A stretch of 64,000 nt of DNA from Nocardioides rubriscoriae (lineage in GTDB: Bacteria > Actinomycetota > Actinomycetes > Propionibacteriales > Nocardioidaceae), in NCBI RefSeq assembly GCF_008087085.1, contig NZ_VIYJ01000010.1:169303-233302 (forward strand), in the 5' to 3' direction. Numbering within the stretch: the first letter of the stretch is position 1; every line of letters begins with the position of its first letter. The position numbers and the translations under genes were made by a program. Below the pieces are notes generated by a model, which ran no database searches, was not told the DNA's origin, and saw only the letters and a list, made by a program, of their open reading frames with translations. Of this stretch, positions 35,613-42,819 are shown in pieces.

Positions 35613-35647
35613 CCGCAGGTGCAGGTCGACTCGACCTCTACCTGCGG
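35613..35647. terminator. Hairpin between convergent FHA and methyltransferase genes
   Basis: CCGCAGGT (35613-35620) pairs with ACCTGCGG (35640-35647) around an inner AGGTCGA/TCGACCT palindrome. No U-tract. It lies midway between two converging genes, so a bidirectional terminator is likely. Flanking GAGCGCTAGCGAGCTC and GGTTTCGACGCTCAACC look like remnants of another intergenic repeat. Confidence 0.6.
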
Positions 35648-35707
35648 TGGTTTCGACGCTCAACCTGCGCGACGGACGGCAGCTCAGCTCGTCCCTCGCC
35701 GGCCTGC

Positions 35708-36301
35708 CTATCGCTTGGTGGCGATGATGGTGGCGGCGTCGGAGGCGACCATCATCTCGACGGCGGTGAAGCGCTCGTCGGTCAGCCACTGCTCGCGCAG
35801 CGTGTCGACCCGGCCGTAGGTGATCGGCGGCCAGCTGTCGCAGGGGGTGAAGTCGTCGATCACGACGATGCCGCCGTCCTCGACCAGGTCGGCGACGGCG
35901 TCGACGCCGACCTCGCCGCCGTCACCGGGCCAGCTGCGGTCGGCCTGGCCCGCGTCGAGGAAGAGCAGCGAGAACGGGCCCTTGTCGAGCAGGGTCGACC
36001 AGTCGGCGGCGAGGACCTCGACCAGCGGGTCGTGCTCGAAGATCTCGCCGGCCGCGCGGGCCAGGCGCGGGTCGAGCTCGGCGGTGATGATCCGCGCCTT
36101 CTCGCCGCGCACGCCGGAGCGCAGCCACGCCGTACCGACGCCGCAGCCGGTGCCGAACTCGGCCATCGTGCCGTCACGGGTGGCGGCCAGCATCGCCAGC
36201 AGCCGGCCGGTCTCGTTGCGGCAGAAGGACACGTAGCCGGCCCGGCGGGAGACAGCGAACGCACGCTCCACCACGTCGGGGAGGTCGGGGGAGGCGCTCA
36301 T
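35708..36301 (-). CDS. SAM-dependent O-methyltransferase-like protein
   Basis: 197 residues with the class I methyltransferase fold: AEFGTGCGVGTAWL is the SAM-binding Gly loop, ITAELDPRLARAA the acidic second strand, LLFLDAG and VVIDDF later strands. Resembles caffeoyl-CoA O-methyltransferase-like proteins; substrate unknown. Single gene, convergent with the FHA gene. Confidence 0.85.
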   Translation of the reverse strand: MSASPDLPDVVERAFAVSRRAGYVSFCRNETGRLLAMLAATRDGTMAEFGTGCGVGTAWLRSGVRGEKARIITAELDPRLARAAGEIFEHDPLVEVLAADWSTLLDKGPFSLLFLDAGQADRSWPGDGGEVGVDAVADLVEDGGIVVIDDFTPCDSWPPITYGRVDTLREQWLTDERFTAVEMMVASDAATIIATKR

Positions 36302-36694
36302 GGGTTGAGTGTTTCCCTGCGTCTTCTCTGACGAGACAGGCGTCTCGCCATGCGAACAGTTCTCGCTATCCGGTGGTGGCGCGCTGGGGTCCGACCTACT
36401 CTCGAAGCACCATGCGGAGCGTGATCGTACTTATCGAGCGCCGCGACGGGGCCACGCAGGACTGAGATCCTGCGGCGCGAGGCCACCCCGTCGCGGTGGT
36501 TGTCGTGCTCCCAGCACTGTCGGCCTTGCGAATCACCATTCCCGGTGATGTCTCCGCGGCGGTCCGGCACCTCGGCACCTCCAGCGCGATCCGCTCGTCG
36601 CAGGCATCCTCCCCGTGCGATCCACGGGCTCCTCCTCCGCGGGGACATCTCCGGGCGTGACCCGCACAGCCCGGCGACCCAGAGGAGAACGACC
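36302..36694. other. 393-base gap upstream of the small-protein gene and leuB
   Basis: No ORF here has convincing codon use. G+C is lower than in the flanks up to about 36560. It contains an 18-codon ORF (36412-36465, MRSVIVLIERRDGATQD) with Val-Ile-Val-Leu-Ile codons, which could be a leader peptide, but no U-run terminator follows. An uncharacterised RNA or promoter region is possible. Confidence 0.4.
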
Positions 36695-36808
36695 ATGTAC
36701 GACATGTACCCCGAGTGGGGCCCTGCCAAGAACCGCGACGACGAGCGGCCCAACGGCGTCCAGGCGTCCTTCGACCGGTGGGACGACGACCGCCCCGACG
36801 ACAATTGA
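36695..36808 (+). CDS. Small acidic protein, 37 residues
   Basis: MYDMYPEWGPAKNRDDERPN and a tail GVQASFDRWDDDRPDDN, highly charged and with no membrane segment. A good ribosome-binding site AGAGGAG sits six bases before the ATG, and an out-of-frame shadow is less credible. Not recognised as a named family; I believe similar short proteins occur in related actinobacteria but cannot verify this. It ends 66 bases before leuB. Confidence 0.6.
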   Translation: MYDMYPEWGPAKNRDDERPNGVQASFDRWDDDRPDDN

Positions 36809-36874
36809 GCTCGAGGTCATCCGTCGCTGGACGGTGGTCGGTCGGCGTCGTGGGAGACGGATAGCGTTCAGGCC

Positions 36875-37924
36875 ATGAGCACAGTCAAGCTGGCAGTCAT
36901 CGGTGGCGACGGCATCGGACCGGAGGTGACGGCCGAGGCCCTCAAGGTCCTCGAGGCGGCGGCGCCCGCGGGCGTGGGCTTCGAGCAGACGGCCTACGAC
37001 CTCGGCGCGGAGCGCTACCTCGCCACGGGCGAGGTCCTGCCCGACTCGGTGCTCGCCGAGATCCGCGACCACGACGCGATCCTGCTCGGCGCGGTCGGCG
37101 GCAAGCCCAACGACCCCAACCTGCCTCCCGGCATCCTCGAGCGCGGGCTGCTGCTGCGGCTGCGCTTCGAGCTCGACCACTACGTCAACCTGCGCCCCTC
37201 GCGCATCTACCCCGGCGCCGTCTCACCCCTGGCCAACCCGGGCGAGGTCGACTTCGTCGTCGTCCGCGAGGGCACCGAGGGCCCCTACACGGGCAACGGC
37301 GGTGCCCTGCGCGTCGGCACCCCGGCCGAGATCGCCACCGAGGTCTCCGTCAACACCGCGTACGGCGTCGAGCGGGTCGTGCGCGACGCCTTCGCCCGTG
37401 CCCAGCGGCGGCCGCGCAAGAAGCTCACCCTGGTCCACAAGACCAACGTGCTCGTCCACGCCGGCCAGGTCTGGTGGCGGCTGACCCAGCAGGTCGCCGC
37501 GGAGTTCCCCGAGGTGACCGTCGACTACATGCACGTCGACGCCGCCATGATCTTCATGACCACCGACCCCGCCCGTTTCGACGTGATCGTCACCGACAAC
37601 CTCTTCGGCGACATCATCACCGACCTCGCCGCCGCCATCACCGGTGGCATCGGGCTCGCCGCCTCCGGCAACGTCAACCCCGACCGCACCGCACCCTCGA
37701 TGTTCGAGCCGGTCCACGGCTCGGCCCCCGACATCGCCGGGCAGCAGAAGGCCGACCCCACCGCGGCGATCCTGTCGGTGGCGCTGCTCCTCGACCACCT
37801 CGGCCACCCCGACGCCGCCGGCGCCGTCGAGGCCGCGGCCATCGCCGACCTCGCCGAGCGCACGCCCGCCACCACCCGCCGTACCTCCGAGGTCGGCGAC
37901 GCGATCGCGTCGCGGCTCGGCTGA
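36875..37924 (+). CDS. leuB: 3-isopropylmalate dehydrogenase
   Basis: 349 residues. NAD- and Mg-dependent oxidative decarboxylation of 3-isopropylmalate in leucine synthesis. GGDGIGPEVTAEALKVLEA, the Arg-containing LRLRFELDHYVNLRP, VHKTNVL with catalytic Lys, and DNLFGDIITDL with metal-ligand Asp are all present. A TAGCGT box lies 7 bases before the ATG, so a leaderless mRNA is likely. A composite palindromic repeat follows. Confidence 0.95.
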   Translation: MSTVKLAVIGGDGIGPEVTAEALKVLEAAAPAGVGFEQTAYDLGAERYLATGEVLPDSVLAEIRDHDAILLGAVGGKPNDPNLPPGILERGLLLRLRFELDHYVNLRPSRIYPGAVSPLANPGEVDFVVVREGTEGPYTGNGGALRVGTPAEIATEVSVNTAYGVERVVRDAFARAQRRPRKKLTLVHKTNVLVHAGQVWWRLTQQVAAEFPEVTVDYMHVDAAMIFMTTDPARFDVIVTDNLFGDIITDLAAAITGGIGLAASGNVNPDRTAPSMFEPVHGSAPDIAGQQKADPTAAILSVALLLDHLGHPDAAGAVEAAAIADLAERTPATTRRTSEVGDAIASRLG

Positions 37925-37950
37925 CCTCACGCGCCCCGTCTGACCCTGGA

Positions 37951-38032
37951 TTCACCGGCCGGCCGGTGAAACCCCGACCTGACCGGTGAAATTTCGTCGG
38001 CCACGTCAGGCATTCACCGGCCGGCCGGTGAA
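37951..38032 (-). repeat. Composite palindromic element, copy 2 (between leuB and ilvE)
   Basis: Two copies of the perfect palindrome TTCACCGGCCGGCCGGTGAA at 37951-37970 and 38013-38032, again 62 bases apart. The centre on the minus strand reads CGACGAAATTTC, so it aligns without gaps with the element at 20479 in reverse orientation. Confidence 0.9.
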
Positions 38033-38088
38033 ACCTGGGACAGGTGGTGCGACACCGACTGCAAGGAAGTACGACTAAATTGCCGACC

Positions 38089-39171
38089 ATGGACTTCAGC
38101 ACCACGCTGACCGACGCGCCCACCTCCGACGAGCGGCTGGCCGAGATCCTCGCCAACCCCGGGTTCGGGACCCACTTCACCGACCACATGGTCACCGTGG
38201 AGTGGACGCCCGACGACGGCTGGCACGCCGCCCGCGTGACGCCGTACGGTCCGCTGACCCTCGACCCGGCGACCGCGGTGCTGCACTACGCGCAGGAGAC
38301 CTTCGAGGGGATGAAGGCCTACCGGCACCCCGACTCCTCGATCTGGACCTTCCGCCCCGAGGAGAACGGCGCGCGGATGGTGCGCTCCAGCCACCGGCTC
38401 GCGCTGCCCGTGCTCGAGGTCGACGACTTCGTCCAGGCCGTCGACGAGCTCGTGCGCGTCGACGCGCGGTGGGTGCCCGACAACGCCGCCGACGGTGGCG
38501 AGAAGAGCCTCTACCTGCGGCCCTTCATGTTCGCCAGCGAGGCGTTCCTCGGGGTGCGGCCGGCGCAGCACGTCACGTTCATGGTCATCGCGAGTCCGGC
38601 CGGCGCCTACTTCAAGGGCGGCGTCAAGCCGGTCACCTTGTGGCTGTCGACCGACTACACCCGCGCCGGGCGTGGCGGGATGGGCGCGGCCAAGACGGGC
38701 GGCAACTACGCCAGCTCGCTGGTCGCGCAGCAGGAGGCGACCGCCCAGGGGTGCGACCAGGTCGTCTTCCTCGACGCCCAGGAGGGCCGCTACGTCGAGG
38801 AGCTCGGCGGGATGAACCTCTACTTCGTCCACGACGACGGCACCATCGTCACCCCGGCGACCGGCACGATCCTCGAGGGCATCACCCGCGCCAGCATCAT
38901 CGAGCTCGCCGGCAAGCTCAGCCACCAGGTCGAGGAGCGGAAGTTCTCCATCGACGAGTGGCGCGAGGGCGTCGCCAGCGGTCGGATCACCGAGATCTTC
39001 GCCTGCGGCACCGCCGCCGTGGTCACCCCGGTCGGCACGCTCAAGGCGGCCGACGGCGACGCCCCGGCCCCGGGGAGCACCGACCTGACCATGCGGATCC
39101 GCCAGGCCCTGGTCGACGTGCAGCTCGGGCGGGCCGAGGACACCTTCGGCTGGATGCACCGGGTCGTCTGA
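38089..39171 (+). CDS. ilvE: Branched-chain amino acid aminotransferase
   Basis: 360 residues, class IV PLP enzyme making the final step to Val, Leu and Ile. HYAQETFEGMKAYR, KTGGNYASSL (PLP Lys region is in the preceding and following motifs), EELGGMNLYFV and ITRASIIELA match the actinobacterial IlvE form. ATG at 38089 has a TAAATT box ending 7 bases upstream, indicating a leaderless start; a TTG at 38080 is the alternative. Confidence 0.93.
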   Translation: MDFSTTLTDAPTSDERLAEILANPGFGTHFTDHMVTVEWTPDDGWHAARVTPYGPLTLDPATAVLHYAQETFEGMKAYRHPDSSIWTFRPEENGARMVRSSHRLALPVLEVDDFVQAVDELVRVDARWVPDNAADGGEKSLYLRPFMFASEAFLGVRPAQHVTFMVIASPAGAYFKGGVKPVTLWLSTDYTRAGRGGMGAAKTGGNYASSLVAQQEATAQGCDQVVFLDAQEGRYVEELGGMNLYFVHDDGTIVTPATGTILEGITRASIIELAGKLSHQVEERKFSIDEWREGVASGRITEIFACGTAAVVTPVGTLKAADGDAPAPGSTDLTMRIRQALVDVQLGRAEDTFGWMHRVV

Positions 39172-39253
39172 GCACCCGATCCACGACCGGCCGCCGACCG
39201 GCCGGGAGCCCGGGAGACGGCCTCGTCACCAGCGGCGGGGCATGATCCTCCTC

Positions 39254-40162
39254 GTGAGCAGGGAGAGCCGGCGCGAGCAGCGCCGTTGGCAGCGTGAGCT
39301 CGAGGCCGAGTTGCGTGCCCTGCCGACCTACGAGGGCGAGACCCTCGACGGCGGCGACGTCGCGCCGCTCAGCCGCCGCCTGCCCACGCCGCCACGCCGG
39401 CGCCTCGGTCGCCGGTCCCACCGGCCGGGCCGGACCGGCCAGCTCGGCCGACCCGGACGGGGGAGGGTCAGCAGTGAGCGGCGTCGTACGGTGCTGACGG
39501 TGGCCGTCACCGTCGCGGTGATCGCCGCGGTGTTCACCGCCAGCCTCACCCCGCTGGCCACGGCGCTGCGCGGGGTCCTCGGCCTCGGGGCCGACCGCGG
39601 CGACAGCTCCACCTACCGGTTCCTGGCCACCGACGCCCTCGGTCAGCCCGTCCGCTGGAGCTCGTGCGACCCGATCCGCTACGTCGTCAACCCGACCAAC
39701 GCGCCCGACGGGTGGCGCGACACGCTCGATGCGTCCCTCGCCGCGGTCAGTGACGCGACCGGCCTGCAGTTCGACGACGAGGGCGTGAGCTCCGCCTCGA
39801 CGACGACCTCACGGTTGGGCCCCGGCGACCGGCCCGACCCGGTCCTGGTGAGCTGGGCCGACCCGCGAGACGAGCCCGAGCTCGAGGGCGACATCGTGGG
39901 GGTCGCCGGCGCCGCCTCGATCGGCGGGATCTACCAGACGGGCTCGGTGATCCTTGACGCCCCTGCCTTCGACGAGATGGAGCGTCGCGGTGAGGAGGGT
40001 CTGCAGCGCGCCGTCCTCATGCACGAGCTCGGCCACCTGGTGGGCCTCGACCACGTCGACGACCGCCGGCAGCTGATGTACCCGTCGACCACCGTCCAGA
40101 TGACCTTCGGCCCCGGAGACCTCACGGGGCTGCGGATCCTCGGCGAGGGTCCCTGCGCCTGA
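39254..40162 (+). CDS. Membrane-anchored matrixin-like metalloprotease
   Basis: 302 residues. Arg-rich cytoplasmic part, one membrane helix (about 80-100), then an external zinc protease domain with HELGHLVGLDH (zinc-binding HExxHxxGxxH) and a later Met-turn candidate LMYPS. Resembles matrixin/astacin-like peptidases; substrate unknown. The GTG at 39254 is preferred because CATGAT lies 7 bases upstream (leaderless pattern); an ATG at 39242 is the alternative. Confidence 0.8.
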   Translation: MSRESRREQRRWQRELEAELRALPTYEGETLDGGDVAPLSRRLPTPPRRRLGRRSHRPGRTGQLGRPGRGRVSSERRRTVLTVAVTVAVIAAVFTASLTPLATALRGVLGLGADRGDSSTYRFLATDALGQPVRWSSCDPIRYVVNPTNAPDGWRDTLDASLAAVSDATGLQFDDEGVSSASTTTSRLGPGDRPDPVLVSWADPRDEPELEGDIVGVAGAASIGGIYQTGSVILDAPAFDEMERRGEEGLQRAVLMHELGHLVGLDHVDDRRQLMYPSTTVQMTFGPGDLTGLRILGEGPCA

Positions 40163-40197
40163 CCCGTACGACGGCGGCGCGCGGGTAACCTCGGTCC

Positions 40198-41916
40198 GTG
40201 ACGACCCAGCCGCGCGAGGACGGGCCCGCGCCCCCGCGGCGGGTCGGGCCCTACACGTTGCTCGCCAAGATCGGCGAGGGAGGCATGGGGGTCGTCCACC
40301 TGGCCCGGCGCGAGGAGAGCGGCGCGCGGGTGGCGCTCAAGGTGATGCGCCCCCACATCGTCGGCGACGACGAGGCGCGCCAGCGCCTGGCGCGCGAGGT
40401 CAGCTCGCTGCGCCGCATCCGCAGCCGCTGGGTCGCCGAGATCGTCGACGCCGACCCGTGGGCCGACGTCCCCTACGTCGCCACCCGCTACGTCCCGGGG
40501 CTGTCGTTGCACGACCACGTCCAGCAGGAGGGGCCGATCACGGGTGCGGACCTCACGTGGTTCGCCGGGTGCCTGGCCGAGGGGCTCGCCTCGGTGCACG
40601 CCGCCGGCGTGCTCCATCGTGACGTCAAGCCGTCCAACGTGCTGATGGAGGGCCGCACCCCGATCCTCATCGACTTCGGCCTGGCGCGCGTGGCCGACGA
40701 CCCGCGGCTGACCCACACCGGGTGGCTGCTCGGCACCCCCGGCTACCTCGCCCCCGAGATCCTCTACGGCGACGACGCCAGCGCCGCCTCCGACCTCCAC
40801 TCGTGGGGTGCGAGCGTGGCCTACGCCGCGACCGGCGCCGCGCCCTTCGGTCGCGGACCGGCGATGGCCATCATGGACCGGGTCCGTCGCGGCGAGCACG
40901 ACCTCACCGGCCTGACCGGGCCGCTGCGCGACGTCGTCGCCGCGACGCTCGACCCCGAGCCCGCGCGACGACCCAGCCTCGAGCAGCTGCTGGCCTGGCT
41001 GCGTCCGCAGACCACCCGACCGGCCCCGGTCCCGACGCCGGCGGTCGACCCGTTCGACGCGCCGCTGGCGCTCGCCGCGCAGGCGCACGACCGGCCCGTC
41101 TACGACGACTCCCCGCCGCCCTACGACCAGGAGGCCGACCAGCTGACGGACCGGGTGACGGACCGGGTGACGGACCGGGAGGCCGCGGGCACGACGCTCG
41201 TGCTGCCTGCGCACCCACCGGCGACCCCGCCCCCCGCGCCGACCCTGGTAGAGCGGCCCCCCCGCGTGCTCGCCCCGACCCCGCCGTCCTACGGCCACAC
41301 GCCCGGCTATCCGGCGTACGACCCGGCGTACGACCCGGCGCCCACGCCGCGGACACCGCTCGGCGAGCGGCTGCGCCGCCTGGGCCTCGTGGCGGCCGGC
41401 GCGGTGCTCACCGGCGCTGCGACCGCCGTGGCGCCGTGGCTGACGCTGGTCGTCGTCGTGGTCGCCGTGTGGCTGCTGCGCAGCGGGTCGCTGGCGGCCA
41501 GCGCGGTGGGGGCGCGGCGGCAGCTGCGCGGTCGCCGGTGGTACGACGGCCCGCAGCTGCTGGTCCAGGCGCCGTGGCACCTGCTGCAGTCGATCCCGGG
41601 GGCGGCGATGCTGCTGACCTGGGCCGGCGGGCTCGGCGTCGCGGCCGCGCTGCTGTGCTACGCCGTGGCCGCCGCGCTGCCGGTCAGCCTGTTCGTCACC
41701 GGCCTGGTCCTCGCGCTCGCGCTGTGGTGGGGCCCCGGGGGCAGCCGGCTGCGCGGTCCGCTGGGGCGCGTCGTCGACCCGCTGAGCCGTCAGGTGGGTG
41801 CCTGGCTCCTCGCCACCGCGGTCGTCCTCGCGCTGGCCGTGGTCGCCGGTGCCTACGTCGAGGCGCGCGGCACCTCGTGGGTCCCGGGCGGTGGGCAGCC
41901 ACTGTCAGGCAGGTAG
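40198..41916 (+). CDS. Membrane serine/threonine protein kinase
   Basis: 572 residues. Hanks-type kinase domain at about 18-270: IGEGGMGVVHLA, VALKVM (Lys), HRDVKPSN (catalytic Asp), DFGLARV and GTPGYLAPE. A Pro-rich linker (about 275-390) holds short tandem repeats (TDRV three times; AYDP twice). Then come about five membrane helices with little extracellular sequence, so no PASTA or other sensor domain. TAACCT lies 6-7 bases before the GTG, suggesting leaderless mRNA. Separate from PknG. Confidence 0.9.
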   Translation: MTTQPREDGPAPPRRVGPYTLLAKIGEGGMGVVHLARREESGARVALKVMRPHIVGDDEARQRLAREVSSLRRIRSRWVAEIVDADPWADVPYVATRYVPGLSLHDHVQQEGPITGADLTWFAGCLAEGLASVHAAGVLHRDVKPSNVLMEGRTPILIDFGLARVADDPRLTHTGWLLGTPGYLAPEILYGDDASAASDLHSWGASVAYAATGAAPFGRGPAMAIMDRVRRGEHDLTGLTGPLRDVVAATLDPEPARRPSLEQLLAWLRPQTTRPAPVPTPAVDPFDAPLALAAQAHDRPVYDDSPPPYDQEADQLTDRVTDRVTDREAAGTTLVLPAHPPATPPPAPTLVERPPRVLAPTPPSYGHTPGYPAYDPAYDPAPTPRTPLGERLRRLGLVAAGAVLTGAATAVAPWLTLVVVVVAVWLLRSGSLAASAVGARRQLRGRRWYDGPQLLVQAPWHLLQSIPGAAMLLTWAGGLGVAAALLCYAVAAALPVSLFVTGLVLALALWWGPGGSRLRGPLGRVVDPLSRQVGAWLLATAVVLALAVVAGAYVEARGTSWVPGGGQPLSGR

Positions 41917-41929
41917 CGGCCCGGTTCGC

Positions 41930-42562
41930 TCAGCGTGCGGTCGACGCCTTGCGCAGCCGCGACTTCAGCGCCCGGCCGGCGACCGGCCCGAGGTCGTCGA
42001 CCACGTCGACCAGCACGACCAGGCGCTCGACCGCGTCGAGGGCCGCCCGCGACCCGACGGGGTCGACGCCGTCATAGAGCTCCAGGCCGATGAACACCGC
42101 GCTGATCATCTGCGCCAGCCCAGCCGCGTCGACGACGTCGGCGAGCGGGTTGTCGGCCATCAGGCGGCGTACGACGGCCTCGATCTGCTCGCACCAGCGG
42201 GCCATGGCGTAGCGCGCGGCCTCGGCGAGCAGCAGGTCCTGCTGCGCGCCGGCCATGAGCTGTGCCATCACCGCGATGTTGCCGGTCTCGCGCTCGCGGT
42301 CGTGCAGCGCGCGGCCGGCCTCGAGCAGCTCGGCGAGCGAGCCGATCCGGGCGAACTGGTCGCGGTAGAAGTCGACGTTCTCGTCGACCGCGGCCCGGGT
42401 GGCGGCCTGGATCAGCTCGGGCATCGTGCCGAAGTGGTAGAAGACCAGCGCCTGGTTGCACCCGGCCCGCGCGGCGACCGCACGGGCCGACACCCCGGCG
42501 ATGCCGTCCTTGCGCAGGGTCTCGGCGGTGGCCTCGAGCAGGCGCTGGCGGGTGTCGGTCAC
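41930..42562 (-). CDS. TetR family transcriptional regulator
   Basis: 210 residues. N-terminal HTH TRQRLLEATAETLRKDGIAG then VAARAGCNQALVFYHFGTMPEL, followed by a helical ligand-binding domain. GTG start with TACCGT 6 bases upstream. A perfect palindrome lies at its -22 to -39 region, so it probably represses itself. Convergent with the kinase gene (13-base gap); no obvious target gene other than itself. Confidence 0.88.
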   Translation of the reverse strand: MTDTRQRLLEATAETLRKDGIAGVSARAVAARAGCNQALVFYHFGTMPELIQAATRAAVDENVDFYRDQFARIGSLAELLEAGRALHDRERETGNIAVMAQLMAGAQQDLLLAEAARYAMARWCEQIEAVVRRLMADNPLADVVDAAGLAQMISAVFIGLELYDGVDPVGSRAALDAVERLVVLVDVVDDLGPVAGRALKSRLRKASTAR

Positions 42563-42582
42563 GCTCCTACGGTACGCCGCGG

Positions 42583-42600
42583 GTTGAGCGAACGCTCAAC
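42583..42600. promoter_or_regulatory. TetR operator (perfect palindrome)
   Basis: GTTGAGCG-AA-CGCTCAAC, 8+2+8, located at about -22 to -39 relative to the predicted leaderless start of the TetR gene, covering its -35 region. Likely autoregulatory operator. Confidence 0.75.
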
Positions 42601-42676
42601 ACCGTCCCCGGGTCGTCGTCGGGCCGCCGGATCCGCGATGTGGAACCCGGCCCACACGCACCACGGGCGTGGCACC

Positions 42677-42715
42677 ATGGACGTCGTGCACCACCGCGTG
42701 ATCATCATTCGCTAG
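42677..42715 (+). CDS. cimA leader peptide
   Basis: 12-codon ORF MDVVHHRVIIIR with Val-Val and Val-Ile-Ile-Ile codons, followed 27 bases later by a U-tract terminator and then the citramalate synthase gene. This is the expected form of an attenuation leader that senses isoleucine and valine, the end products that depend on CimA. Confidence 0.8.
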   Translation: MDVVHHRVIIIR

Positions 42716-42742
42716 CGCACCGAGCCCCCGCCCGGTGCGCCA

Positions 42743-42768
42743 CCTCCCGTTCCCCCGGGAGGTTTTTT
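42743..42768 (+). terminator. cimA attenuator terminator
   Basis: CCTCCCG (42743-42749) pairs with CGGGAGG (42756-42762) and is followed by six T residues. It has the same design as the ilvB attenuator, down to the TTTTTTGTTGT sequence after the stem in both. 51 bases before cimA. Confidence 0.87.
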
Positions 42769-42819
42769 GTTGTCCGGCCCCGGACGCCCCCGACACCATC
42801 CCGACCAGAGAGCTGACCG

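Noticed and set aside
35512..35819. Small ORFs across the FHA-methyltransferase junction
   Set aside because: They run through hairpin repeats and into antisense of the methyltransferase gene.
36309..36548. 79-codon ORF in the gap before leuB
   Set aside because: Codon use is unlike neighbours and the translation has no recognisable features; poor start context.
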